Positions 56,986 through 64,000 of a DNA stretch of 64,000 bases are shown here, in pieces. The first letter of the stretch is position 1. The number at the start of each line of letters is the position of its first letter. This DNA comes from Streptococcus australis (GTDB lineage Bacteria; Bacillota; Bacilli; Lactobacillales; Streptococcaceae), in contig NZ_RJPZ01000005.1 in assembly GCF_003943615.1 (NCBI RefSeq), positions 103,824-167,823 of the forward strand, given 5' to 3'. The position numbers and the translations under genes were made by a program. A model generated the notes under the pieces. The model was not told the DNA's origin. It did not search any database and saw only the letters and a list, made by a program, of their open reading frames with translations.

Positions 56986-57016
56986 AATCTGCCTAGGCAG
57001 CTTGGCCAGGCAGATT
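56986..57016 (-). terminator. Terminator after the M42 aminopeptidase gene
   Basis: AATCTGCCT / AGGCAGATT stem with a 13-base loop and a minus-strand T tract. It protects the trp promoter from read-through. Confidence 0.8.
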
Positions 57017-57046
57017 CAATCCGAGTTTTAAATTTGAAAATAACCC

Positions 57047-58084
57047 TTATTTCACCAAGTCACTCTTGAGATAGGCATCGACCATGCGTTCTGTCGCTAC
57101 CACAGAATCCACATGGGTCCGCTCATAAGAGTGGCTAGACTCGATCCCTGCTCCGAGAAGACCATGCTTGACTTCTGCTCCTGCGCTCATGGCTGCGGAG
57201 GCATCAGAACCATAGAAAGGATAGATGTCCAGTTTGTAAGGGATGTTTTGCTCCTTGGCCAAGGCTACCAAGTGCTGGCGGAAACCATAGTGGTAAGGAC
57301 CCGAAGCATCTTTGACACAGATAGAAACCGTGTATTCGTCTGTCTGCTGGTCATCTCCCATCGCCCCCATGTCCACCGCCAAGTATTCGACAGCTTGAGC
57401 CGGGATGCTAGAGTTAGCGCCATGCCCAACTTCTTCAAAGACAGAAAAGGCAAAGTGAGTCGTCACTGGAAGAGTCACGCCTTCTTCCTTATAGAGGCGC
57501 AAGAGGTTGAGCAAGATAGCAGCGCTGACCTTGTCATCCAAGTGACGAGACTTGATAAAGCCTGTATCCGTGACAATGGTCCGAGCATCAAAACTGATAA
57601 AGTCTCCCACTTCAATCCCCAAGTCACGCGTTTCTTTTTCATTGGTTACTTTTTCATCCAAGCGCACTTCCATATTGTCCTGAGTCCGCTCCACAGTTCC
57701 CGCATCCTTATAAACATGGCAAGAGGTTTGGTGGACAAGGATAGTACCCGAGTGGGTCTTACCAGTATTGGCTACATGGACAGTACAGTTTTCCCCTTCG
57801 ATCATGTTCCAAGGGAAGCCACCGATGCGATCCAGTTTGAGACGGCCATCTGGCTTGACTGCCCGCACGATCGCTCCAAGCGTATCCACATGGGCTGTGA
57901 TATAGCGGTGTTGTTCGTCATTTTCACCCTTGAGGACAACTGTCACACCTCCCTTAGCTGTACGGATAGGACTGTAGCCTATCTCTGTCAAGGTTTTCAC
58001 TAAATAGGCTGCCACTTCTTCTGTAAAGCCCGTCGGTGATGCAATGGCTGTGAGTTCTTTTAGATATTCGACTGTTTGATTCAT
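57047..58084 (-). CDS. pepA: M42 family aminopeptidase (PepA-like)
   Basis: 345-residue dinuclear-metal aminopeptidase. Metal ligands are in YITAHVDTLGA, KSRHLDDKVSAA, FSVFEEVGHGAN, YLAVDMGAMG and ESSHSYERTH. Lactic acid bacterial members release N-terminal Glu/Asp from peptides in the cytoplasm. The start is the ATG at 58084 (MNQTVEYL), preceded by GAAGGAG; the frame is open five codons further but without a site. Confidence 0.9.
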   Translation of the reverse strand: MNQTVEYLKELTAIASPTGFTEEVAAYLVKTLTEIGYSPIRTAKGGVTVVLKGENDEQHRYITAHVDTLGAIVRAVKPDGRLKLDRIGGFPWNMIEGENCTVHVANTGKTHSGTILVHQTSCHVYKDAGTVERTQDNMEVRLDEKVTNEKETRDLGIEVGDFISFDARTIVTDTGFIKSRHLDDKVSAAILLNLLRLYKEEGVTLPVTTHFAFSVFEEVGHGANSSIPAQAVEYLAVDMGAMGDDQQTDEYTVSICVKDASGPYHYGFRQHLVALAKEQNIPYKLDIYPFYGSDASAAMSAGAEVKHGLLGAGIESSHSYERTHVDSVVATERMVDAYLKSDLVK

Positions 58085-58160
58085 GAACTTCTCCTTCAAT
58101 AATCTGCTAGTACGATTATAGCACGACTGACTCTAAAAGACTAGCAAAGCAAGACAGCAA

Positions 58161-58202
58161 AAAAGAGTCCGCAGATGGAAATTGCAATCTGCTGACTCTT
58201 TT
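58161..58202 (-). terminator. Terminator after the Ser-rich lipoprotein gene
   Basis: AAAAGAGTC / GACTCTTTT base with GCAGAT/ATCTGC continuing after a C/T mismatch, 10-base loop; A and T flanks make it bidirectional. Confidence 0.8.
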
Positions 58203-58267
58203 CTTACTTTTGATCTTGATCCAATCTATAGCTACAGAAACTAAGTTCCGACAGAGAAGATAGAGGA

Positions 58268-58876
58268 TTAGCTAGTCAAACCTCCAACAAACTTATAAGC
58301 AGTTACCAAAGCATTTGTCATCGTATCACGGGTTGCTTTGAAGGCCTCAATAAAGGCTGCACGGTGCTCTTCTGGGAAAAGCGTTGTATCATCTCCAAAT
58401 TGAGTCAGTGTTTCATTCACAGAAGCCAACTCTTCATCCATCTTTTTGATACCAGGTTCCAAGGTCTTGAAGTAAGATTCTTGTTCAGATTTTGGCAACT
58501 TTTCTCCCAATTCATTGGCATGCTTCTTATAATTTTCAGCTAGTTTTGCATAAAGTCCCTTGATATCACCGATTGTTTTCGCATTTTCAATTTCTTGATC
58601 TGTTACCAAAACAACTTCTGGAGCTGTTGCTTGAGCGCCAGAGCCTGATGAAGACTGGCTGGAAGAGCTACTTGTATCATCCGTCAACTCAAATTTCTTT
58701 GAAGAAAATGATTTCTTCTTAGATGAGGAAGTTTTCTTAGAGGAAGAAGATTTCTTTTCCACCTTGCTAGAAGATTTCTCTGAAGAAGCCTCTGGTTTTG
58801 CAGTTTGATTTCCCGAACATGCGACCAAGGTCAAGACTGAAAGCAAAGTGATTCCACTTGCGACTAATTTTTTCAT
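58268..58876 (-). CDS. Ser/Lys-rich lipoprotein of unknown function
   Basis: 202 residues. The lipoprotein signal ends LTLVAC (Cys about residue 20). Residues ~30-85 are low-complexity Ser/Lys, a likely wall-spanning spacer. The C-terminal ~115 residues are helical and acidic (LVTDQEIENAKTIGD to the end) with no known motif. It is expressed from a consensus promoter and ends at a strong terminator, so it is a complete single-gene unit. Confidence 0.8.
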   Translation of the reverse strand: MKKLVASGITLLSVLTLVACSGNQTAKPEASSEKSSSKVEKKSSSSKKTSSSKKKSFSSKKFELTDDTSSSSSQSSSGSGAQATAPEVVLVTDQEIENAKTIGDIKGLYAKLAENYKKHANELGEKLPKSEQESYFKTLEPGIKKMDEELASVNETLTQFGDDTTLFPEEHRAAFIEAFKATRDTMTNALVTAYKFVGGLTS

Positions 58877-58909
58877 GGTTCTCTCCTATAAATAATTTTG
58901 CTTTTGTAA

Positions 58910-58938
58910 ATTATATCTAAAATTATTTCGAATGTCAA
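58910..58938 (-). promoter_or_regulatory. Consensus promoter of the Ser-rich lipoprotein gene
   Basis: TTGACA (58938-58933), 17-base spacer, TATAAT (58915-58910), a perfect match to the vegetative sigma factor consensus, 34 bases before the ATG. Confidence 0.88.
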
Positions 58939-59047
58939 AACACTATAATATCTATATTTCCCTCTCTTACCTTAGGATGAATTCAGGTCTAAATGGTCAT
59001 TAGATTTTTCTTAAATTGTCGGACTTTTATCATTTGGGACAAAAGAC

Positions 59048-59084
59048 TTGCAAACTGATAAATATTTAATTATAATCATTCTAA
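59048..59084 (+). promoter_or_regulatory. VIT gene promoter with PerR/Fur-like box
   Basis: TTGCAA (59048-59053), 17-base spacer, TATAAT (59071-59076). Bases 59070-59084, TTATAATCATTCTAA, match the PerR box TTATAATNATTATAA with one mismatch and cover the -10. Confidence 0.7.
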
Positions 59085-59105
59085 ATAAGAAATTAGGAGA
59101 CAAGT

Positions 59106-59801
59106 ATGACTGAAACAAAACATGGGGTTGATGCCTCTTTTAACGACCGCTTAAATATCTTACGGGCTGGAGTGCTAGGTGCCAATGATGGCATTATCTC
59201 AATCGCTGGAGTTGTCATTGGGGTTGCCAGTGCGACCAGTAACCTCTGGATCATCTTTCTATCTGGCCTTTCTGCAATTCTAGCTGGTGCCTTCTCTATG
59301 GCAGGTGGTGAATACGTGTCTGTATCGACCCAAAAGGATACAGAAGAAGCTGCTGTGAGTCGAGAACAAGCCCTTTTGGACCACGATCCAAAAGCTGCAC
59401 GCGACTCCCTCTATGCAGCCTATATTCAAAATGGGGAATGCGAAACAGCTGCTCAAATCATGACCGAGCGGGCCTTTCTCAAACACCCTCTCAAGGCCTT
59501 GGTGGAAGAAAAGTATGGCCTGGAGTTTGAAGAGTTTACCAATCCATGGCATGCGGCTATGTCTAGCTTCGTTGCCTTCGTCCTAGGATCTCTTCCTCCC
59601 ATGCTGTCCATCCTTCTCTTTCCCAAAGAAATCCGAATCCCCACAACGGTGATCATCGTAGCCCTTTCCCTTCTCTTTACTGGCTACACCAGCGCCAAGC
59701 TAGGAAAAGCCCCAACCAAGCAAGCCATGATCCGTAACTTGGTCATTGGACTACTTACCATGGGTGTAACCTATCTTTTCGGACAATTGTTTAATATCTA
59801 A
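59106..59801 (+). CDS. VIT1/CCC1-family metal transporter
   Basis: 231-residue membrane protein of the vacuolar iron transporter family. Marks are LRAGVLGANDGIISIAGV, AGAFSMAGGEYVSVSTQKD, a cytoplasmic acidic/helical linker (residues ~75-145), and three C-terminal spans. Family members move Fe2+ or Mn2+ out of the cytoplasm. AGGAGA precedes the ATG. The metal-type operator at the promoter supports a metal- or peroxide-linked role; the transported ion is not determinable. Confidence 0.88.
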   Translation: MTETKHGVDASFNDRLNILRAGVLGANDGIISIAGVVIGVASATSNLWIIFLSGLSAILAGAFSMAGGEYVSVSTQKDTEEAAVSREQALLDHDPKAARDSLYAAYIQNGECETAAQIMTERAFLKHPLKALVEEKYGLEFEEFTNPWHAAMSSFVAFVLGSLPPMLSILLFPKEIRIPTTVIIVALSLLFTGYTSAKLGKAPTKQAMIRNLVIGLLTMGVTYLFGQLFNI

Positions 59802-59804
59802 AAA

Positions 59805-59826
59805 AGCTGAGACTTCTGTCTCAGCT
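59805..59826 (+). terminator. Hairpin after the VIT gene
   Basis: Perfect 9-bp stem AGCTGAGAC / GTCTCAGCT with a TTCT loop, 3 bp past the stop but without a T tract. It may be the left edge of the next hairpin-rich segment. Confidence 0.5.
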
Positions 59827-59992
59827 ATTGAAGATAAAATCTTCAAAAAAACTTTCCTTAGGTGAGTACGGAGGTTAGGTGAAATTATCCAGTGGATGAT
59901 TTCAGCAATCCAGGAAGTTCCATGACTTAGTTTTGGACCTAAGGTTCCAAAACTCCCGAGTGCCTGAAACAATTACGTTTCAGGCACTTTTC
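59827..59992. repeat. Hairpin-rich non-coding segment, possible dispersed element
   Basis: Contains AGTTTTGGA/TCCAAAACT (9-bp stem, about 59930-59954) and AGTGCCTGAAAC/GTTTCAGGCACT (59959-59987, then TTTT), which would terminate plus-strand transcripts. The density of hairpins resembles a small streptococcal intergenic element. Only one copy is in the window. Confidence 0.45.
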
Positions 59993-60098
59993 TCACAGCG
60001 GAAAGTTTTTGTTCTTCTTAAATGACTAAAAATAAAAGTCATTATTTTAATGAATCATCTAGATAGTCTATGCAAAAAGTAGTTTGCCCACATTCTAA

Positions 60099-60276
60099 GA
60101 GGCTGGGACAAAAGTCCTAGCCTCTCAATTGTCTTTGGATTGTCGAGCAAGACGCAGTGGTTGAGTGGGCTCTACTACGCTGATTTCAGCAGCTTTTACA
60201 GCCCTATTCAACTGTGCGGAGGTGGGACGACGAAATCGAATTCTAACGAATGTCCGATTTCTGTCCCACTCTCTTT
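60099..60276. repeat. Dispersed intergenic repeat, copy 3 of 3
   Basis: About 178 bp, nearly identical to copy 1 and same orientation. It lies between the VIT gene and the convergent FMN reductase gene and ends 3 bp before the reductase stop. Confidence 0.88.
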
Positions 60277-60278
60277 TC

Positions 60279-60818
60279 TTATGCTTCCAATAAAGCTTGG
60301 GCTTGTTTTTCTAAGCCTGCGATTGCTTCGTCTGTCAAGACCAATTCGCCTGTTGCCCAGGCTTCTGGGTTAACGGTTGTTCCTGTGAAGTCTCCCACTA
60401 CTTGGGTACGAACGAATGGTAAGAGGGATTGGTAGGCTGCAAACATTGGCTCGTGTCCAGCATTAGCAACTGAAGAGACTGTTACGATCTTGTCTTGAAG
60501 GGCAGATGGGCCACGAGTTTCTGAAAGATCAAGGGAACGGCTGAGCCAGTCGATCAAGTTTTTCACCACACCTGGAATGGCAAAGTTATAGACTGGTGAG
60601 AAGATCCAGATGGCGTCTGCAGCAAGGACTGTATCACGCGCCGCTTGCACTGCTGGCAAGGTTGGCATTTCCAAATCCTGGTTCATCATCGGGATATCCT
60701 TGTAGTCCAAGTAAGTCACTGTTGCTTTTCCTTCAAGAAGGCTTTCTGCTTTCTTAGCCATTTGGAGGTTGAAAGATCCTTGACGAAGAGATCCGACGAT
60801 AAATAAAATGTTTTTCAT
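60279..60818 (-). CDS. NADPH-dependent FMN reductase / quinone reductase-like flavoprotein
   Basis: 179-residue flavodoxin-like protein of the NADPH-dependent FMN reductase family. The FMN phosphate loop is [16 protein letters not shown], and the flavin-contact segment is [22 protein letters not shown]. Such enzymes reduce quinones, azo compounds, chromate or FMN with NADPH. The promoter carries a TTGTAA-N9-TTACAA palindrome at the start site, shared with the VOC dioxygenase gene about 1 kb away, which suggests a role in quinone defence. Confidence 0.85.
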   Translation of the reverse strand: MKNILFIVGSLRQGSFNLQMAKKAESLLEGKATVTYLDYKDIPMMNQDLEMPTLPAVQAARDTVLAADAIWIFSPVYNFAIPGVVKNLIDWLSRSLDLSETRGPSALQDKIVTVSSVANAGHEPMFAAYQSLLPFVRTQVVGDFTGTTVNPEAWATGELVLTDEAIAGLEKQAQALLEA

Positions 60819-60836
60819 AGATGTTTCTTCTTTCTG

Positions 60837-60890
60837 TTGTAAGATTATTTATTACAAGTACTATTCTACACGACCCAGATGTAGAGTCAA
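60837..60890 (-). promoter_or_regulatory. FMN reductase promoter with palindromic operator
   Basis: TTGACT (60890-60885), 16-base spacer, TAGAAT (60868-60863). TTGTAA-N9-TTACAA at 60837-60857 begins 5 bases after the -10 and covers the expected start site, a repressor position. Confidence 0.7.
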
Positions 60891-60966
60891 GAATTACATC
60901 TTGAATATTACTAATTCTTACTATTTTTTTATTTTTTCTCTCAAAAAGACAAATTTATCAAGGTTT

Positions 60967-61818
60967 CTAACCCTTTCTAACCCGGGTTACAATCCCATCT
61001 GGGTCTGTAAACTCGAGTTCGCTTGAGGTCAACCAGTTGACAGCTGCCTCCTGCTCTTTTGCTCGCTCTGCGATGGCAACCAAGTCTTCTTTCTTTTCTA
61101 CTTGGATGACGTAATAGGCGAGTCCAGGAAGGTGAGCTTCTCGTTTGGCCAAGTGCTTGCCAGCCCACTCATTGACTGCAAAGTGATGGTGGTAGTCTCC
61201 AGAGGCAATCCAGCTGGCAGATGGAAGAGTGAACTTATCAGCTAATTCCAGCACCTTTTGGTAAAAGATGGACGCTGCCCTGCTATCCCTTACGGAGAGG
61301 TGGATATGTCCCATGCGGGTATCGGACGCTATCTGGAAGGGCTCCACCTTGCGCTCCATTTCATAGATCTCTTGAGCAGAGAGTTCTTCTGTCACCCCGA
61401 TGATGCGCCCATCCTCACGGATATCCCACTCCGACACTGGCTTACCCCGGTAGAGCTCGATGCCATTGCCCTCTGGATCCTCGAGATAGAGGGCTTCACT
61501 GTAGCCATGGTCCGCAGCTCCGACAAAGGGAACCTTCAGCTCAGCCATATGCTTGAAGACATCCGCCAAGTCTTCTCGACTAGGTAGGAGAATGGCCATG
61601 TGATAGAGACCATAGCTATCCTTAAGAGCCTCAGTCCGATCCGTATGGATGAGACGCACCAAGGGTTTATCTCCAGCCCCAAGAAGGACTTCATCCTTCG
61701 ACTGAGACAACATCTCCAACCCCAGAATTTGGGTGTAAAAAGCAGTCTGGCGCGCCAGATCCTTCACATTTAGCGCTGTTTCTGCCAAGTAAATCTTGCT
61801 ATTGTAGGCGTAGGTCAT
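60967..61818 (-). CDS. Two-domain VOC dioxygenase (CatE-like)
   Basis: 283 residues with two vicinal-oxygen-chelate domains (about 8-125 and 168-280). The metal-binding pattern includes LVRLIHTD/LYHMAI in the first, GNGIELYRGKP at its end, and MGHIHLSVRD, DYHHHFAVNEW and LEFTDPDGIVTRV in the second. It matches the catechol-2,3-dioxygenase CatE group, which in Bacillus and Staphylococcus is induced by quinones under YodB/CatR/QsrR control. It has a matching operator and lies just upstream of the FMN reductase in the same orientation. Confidence 0.87.
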   Translation of the reverse strand: MTYAYNSKIYLAETALNVKDLARQTAFYTQILGLEMLSQSKDEVLLGAGDKPLVRLIHTDRTEALKDSYGLYHMAILLPSREDLADVFKHMAELKVPFVGAADHGYSEALYLEDPEGNGIELYRGKPVSEWDIREDGRIIGVTEELSAQEIYEMERKVEPFQIASDTRMGHIHLSVRDSRAASIFYQKVLELADKFTLPSASWIASGDYHHHFAVNEWAGKHLAKREAHLPGLAYYVIQVEKKEDLVAIAERAKEQEAAVNWLTSSELEFTDPDGIVTRVRKG

Positions 61819-61845
61819 CGGTATCTCCTTTTTGATTTCGTCTTG

Positions 61846-61895
61846 TTGTAACTTTTTGTATTACATCATTATACACCCTTTTTCCAAAGAAGCAA
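61846..61895 (-). promoter_or_regulatory. VOC dioxygenase promoter with palindromic operator
   Basis: TTGCTT (61895-61890), 16-base spacer, TATAAT (61873-61868). TTGTAA-N9-TTACAT at 61846-61866 begins 1 base after the -10. Half-site spacing is identical to that at the FMN reductase. Confidence 0.7.
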
Positions 61896-61916
61896 GAAAA
61901 ACAACTCGACAGAAAA

Positions 61917-61940
61917 CCCTCCTTAGAAAACTAAGGAGGG
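61917..61940 (-). terminator. Terminator after hsdM
   Basis: Perfect 10-bp stem CCCTCCTTAG / CTAAGGAGGG with a 4-base loop, minus-strand tail TTTTCTG. It shows that no hsdS follows in the same transcript. Confidence 0.85.
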
Positions 61941-61966
61941 AATGGTATGTTAAATGTGATGAAGAA

Positions 61967-63568
61967 CTAGCCCTTAAACTCCTCGACAAATTTCTTGAGT
62001 TCAGCATCGGCTTCTGGTGTCGTTCCATGAAGTTGGCTGAGCATGTCTAAGAGAGATGCTGTCTGACTCTCAATAGTGGCGTTGGTTTGGTTGATCTTAG
62101 CCACGATATCTGTCAGTGGTTCTACTTCTTCTTCCTCAAAGGTATCCACATAGCGTGGAATATTGAGGTTGTAGTCATTCTCGACGATTTCCTCAAAGCT
62201 AGCCAGATGGGCAAACTTATCCATGTCTTCTCTGTTCTTATAAGCGTTGAGAATCTTCTCGATATGGGCATCCGTCATGATGTTCTGGTTCTTGCCCTTG
62301 TCAAATTCCTTAGAAGCATCGATAAAGTAAACGTCCCGATTGGTCCGATTCTTTTTGAGAATGATGACCGTCGTTGGGATGCTAGTATTGAAGAAGATAT
62401 TGGCAGGTAGACCTATCACGGTATCAATGGCCCCTTCTTCCAGCAAAGCCTTACGAATGGTTCCTTCAGCATTGCCACGGAAAAGAACCCCGTGAGGAAG
62501 GACGATGGCCATCACACCATTGTCTTGTTTCAAGTGATAGTAACCGTGCAAGAGAAAGGCGAAGTCTGCCTTAGACTGAGGCGCAAGCTTACCAAATGGG
62601 GAGAAGCGTGGATCCTGGAGGAAGCCAGAGCTTGCAGACCACTTAGCTGAGTATGGTGGGTTCATGAGGACCCCATCAAAGTTGGTCGGCTCCTGGGTCG
62701 GCCAGTCTTCATCCAGCGTATCCGCATTGTGTAGGAACTGGTTTTCCACCGGAACCCCGTGTAGGATCATGTTCATCCGAGCCAGGTTATAGGTTGAGGT
62801 ATTGAGCTCTTGACCAAAGTACTGGACCGTTTGAGGCTGGTGAGAAAACTTCTTGGCATTGAGCAAGAGCGATCCCGATCCCATGGTGGCATCGTAGATG
62901 GTAAAGCCTTCCTGATCCTCACGACCTAAAAAGGCAATCTGAGTCATGAGCTTGGCAACAGGCTGAGGTGTATAAAACTCACCAGCTTTCTTACCTGAGT
63001 CGGTCGCAAACTGACCGATCAGATACTCATAGGCATCCCCCAACATATCACCAGCATGACCAGCTACATCTAGCACAGCCAACTCCTTCATGACTGCAGC
63101 CACCGTTTGGTTTTGCTTTTGCGGAGTTGCCCCTAGCTTTTTAGAGTAGAGATCAATATCTTCAAAGAGATTTTCATAGAGGTCGTCACTCTGCTCGATA
63201 TCACGAAAACCTTGAGCCAGATCTTCCAGCTGGAAAGTCCCTTCATTGACACGTGCTACCAGAGCCGTAAAGGTCAAGTCTGGCTTGATGATATAGTTGA
63301 GCTCGTCGTTCATGACAGAGACCAGATCCTCATGGGTATCCGCATCCTCGTAGTAATTGCGATAGACCTCAAGGGCATCCTCAAGGCTATCTGTCCCCTC
63401 TTCCATAGTCTCAGCCACGAAAAAGAGCATCTTGTCCGACAAATACTTATAAAAGACCATGCCCAAAAGATAGGACTTGTAGTCGTTGGCATCCATCTTA
63501 GAGCGGAGAACATCCGCTGAGTTCCACAGGGCTTGGTAGAGCGACTGGGACGTTTGTGTTGTTTCCAT
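61967..63568 (-). CDS. hsdM: HsdM, type I restriction-modification methyltransferase subunit
   Basis: 533-residue N6-adenine methyltransferase subunit. The N-terminal HsdM helical domain covers residues ~10-150. The SAM motif is IYDATMGSGSLLLN (about residue 225), the catalytic motif IV is VLMNPPYSAKW, and GVMAIVLPHGVLFRG also matches. A C-terminal helix would contact the specificity subunit. The gene is complete but ends at a terminator with no hsdS after it. The preceding gene is an unrecognised, AT-rich partial ORF, so hsdS and hsdR, if present, lie beyond the right edge. Confidence 0.94.
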   Translation of the reverse strand: METTQTSQSLYQALWNSADVLRSKMDANDYKSYLLGMVFYKYLSDKMLFFVAETMEEGTDSLEDALEVYRNYYEDADTHEDLVSVMNDELNYIIKPDLTFTALVARVNEGTFQLEDLAQGFRDIEQSDDLYENLFEDIDLYSKKLGATPQKQNQTVAAVMKELAVLDVAGHAGDMLGDAYEYLIGQFATDSGKKAGEFYTPQPVAKLMTQIAFLGREDQEGFTIYDATMGSGSLLLNAKKFSHQPQTVQYFGQELNTSTYNLARMNMILHGVPVENQFLHNADTLDEDWPTQEPTNFDGVLMNPPYSAKWSASSGFLQDPRFSPFGKLAPQSKADFAFLLHGYYHLKQDNGVMAIVLPHGVLFRGNAEGTIRKALLEEGAIDTVIGLPANIFFNTSIPTTVIILKKNRTNRDVYFIDASKEFDKGKNQNIMTDAHIEKILNAYKNREDMDKFAHLASFEEIVENDYNLNIPRYVDTFEEEEVEPLTDIVAKINQTNATIESQTASLLDMLSQLHGTTPEADAELKKFVEEFKG

Positions 63569-63604
63569 AGTGTTTCTTTCTTTTTTATAAATTCAAAAAT
63601 CTAT

Positions 63605-64000
63605 CTATTGCTTCAATAGTTTCATTTCTAATTCTTCAAAATATTTTTGTCGTAATTTTTTCTGTAAATCACTATCCAATGTAATTCGACTTAATGCTTT
63701 TTCTTTGAACTTAGGAGTTATTTCCGTGTTTCCTCTGTAATCAATTATTTCTTTTTTTAGGTTACAAATCTTTAATATCCTTGAAAAATCAGATGAAGCC
63801 AAACTTGCTTCAACGATAGAAGTTATATTATCAACCGTTGAAGATACATCAAATTCATCTACTAAACTTTTAAAAAATTCTTCAACATCCTCTTTAGTAG
63901 GTTTATTATTTTGAATACAGTTACCTTCCAAAAATTCATCGACTCTTTTTTTCAAGGCAATACTTATTATTTTATCTTTCTTTTCTTTACAAGATTCAAT
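63605..64000 (-). CDS. Unrecognised protein, 5' end outside window
   Basis: The frame is open from the right window edge to a stop at 63605 (131 codons visible), with 15 more codons upstream of the TTG at 63955. It is rich in Lys/Glu, predicted helical, and ends EELEMKLLKQ. No motif was recognised. It is much more AT-rich than hsdM and lies 36 bp upstream of it on the same strand, so it probably belongs to the same restriction-modification locus or to an insert in it. It could be the C-terminal part of HsdR or an accessory protein. Confidence 0.55.
   Translation of the reverse strand: MESCKEKKDKIISIALKKRVDEFLEGNCIQNNKPTKEDVEEFFKSLVDEFDVSSTVDNITSIVEASLASSDFSRILKICNLKKEIIDYRGNTEITPKFKEKALSRITLDSDLQKKLRQKYFEELEMKLLKQ

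Noticed and set aside
59751..59972. 73-codon minus-strand frame across the end of the VIT gene and the hairpin segment
   Set aside because: It overlaps a real gene and a hairpin-rich non-coding stretch and has no ribosome site; treated as spurious.
1..64000. CRISPR arrays, tRNA/rRNA genes, transposases or prophage genes
   Set aside because: No spaced direct repeats, cloverleaf genes or integrase/transposase motifs were seen in reading both strands.

Overview
The window looks like a chromosomal segment of a viridans-type Streptococcus of the mitis/sanguinis/parasanguinis kind. The evidence is the rhamnose-polysaccharide (rgp) locus, streptococcal PotA/PotD, CoaA and S20 proteins, an LPQTG-anchored X-prolyl dipeptidyl peptidase, an AliA/AmiA-type peptide-binding lipoprotein, and binding-site matches for CodY, CcpA and PerR-like regulators. 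The exact species cannot be fixed by reading alone. No tRNA, rRNA, CRISPR array, prophage or transposase gene was seen.

Layout. 1-17.1 kb (all minus strand) is a cell-wall polysaccharide region: galE; a five-gene block (GT2, DUF2304, Wzx-like flippase, GT4, DUF2142); a GtrB-like GT2; rmlD; an acyltransferase flanked by terminators; rgpA-B-C-D-E-F; and the start of a membrane protein that overlaps rgpF. 17.2-22.2 kb is murB-potABCD, with a highly structured ~180-nt leader and a 7-codon mini-ORF directly before the TTG start of potA. 22.2-25.5 kb holds a membrane protein of unknown role and hom-thrB. 25.8-34.5 kb holds a polysaccharide deacetylase and a nucleoside uptake/salvage operon (RsmC-like methyltransferase, pdp, deoC, cdd, bmpA, nupABC-type transporter). 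34.5-38 kb holds coaA, rpsT, a FlaR-like P-loop kinase, a TetR regulator and a DegV protein. 38.2-50.1 kb holds an ABC exporter, a RocB-like M20 peptidase, a cytoplasmic alpha-amylase, thioredoxin, the surface X-prolyl peptidase and the peptide-binding lipoprotein. 50.2-57 kb is trpEGDCFBA behind a T-box leader. 57-64 kb holds an M42 aminopeptidase, a Ser-rich lipoprotein, a VIT-family transporter, an FMN reductase, a two-domain VOC dioxygenase, hsdM and a truncated unknown gene.

How it fits together. RmlD supplies dTDP-L-rhamnose. RgpA/B/F build a rhamnan that RgpC/D export, RgpE probably adds a side-chain sugar, and the upstream block looks able to make and flip lipid-linked sugar donors for decoration. 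The surface peptidase, the peptide-binding lipoprotein and the cytoplasmic peptidases form a peptide-nutrition theme, with CcpA-like and CodY-like sites at the two key promoters. The FMN reductase and VOC dioxygenase carry the same operator architecture at the same promoter position, suggesting a small quinone/electrophile-detoxification regulon.

Most striking signals: the potA leader with mini-ORF, the shared TTGTAA-N9-TTACAW operators, a perfect CodY box, a PerR/Fur-like box over the VIT promoter, a ~178-bp three-hairpin dispersed repeat in three convergent intergenic gaps, a probably leaderless methyltransferase mRNA, and hsdM ending its transcription unit without an hsdS after it.
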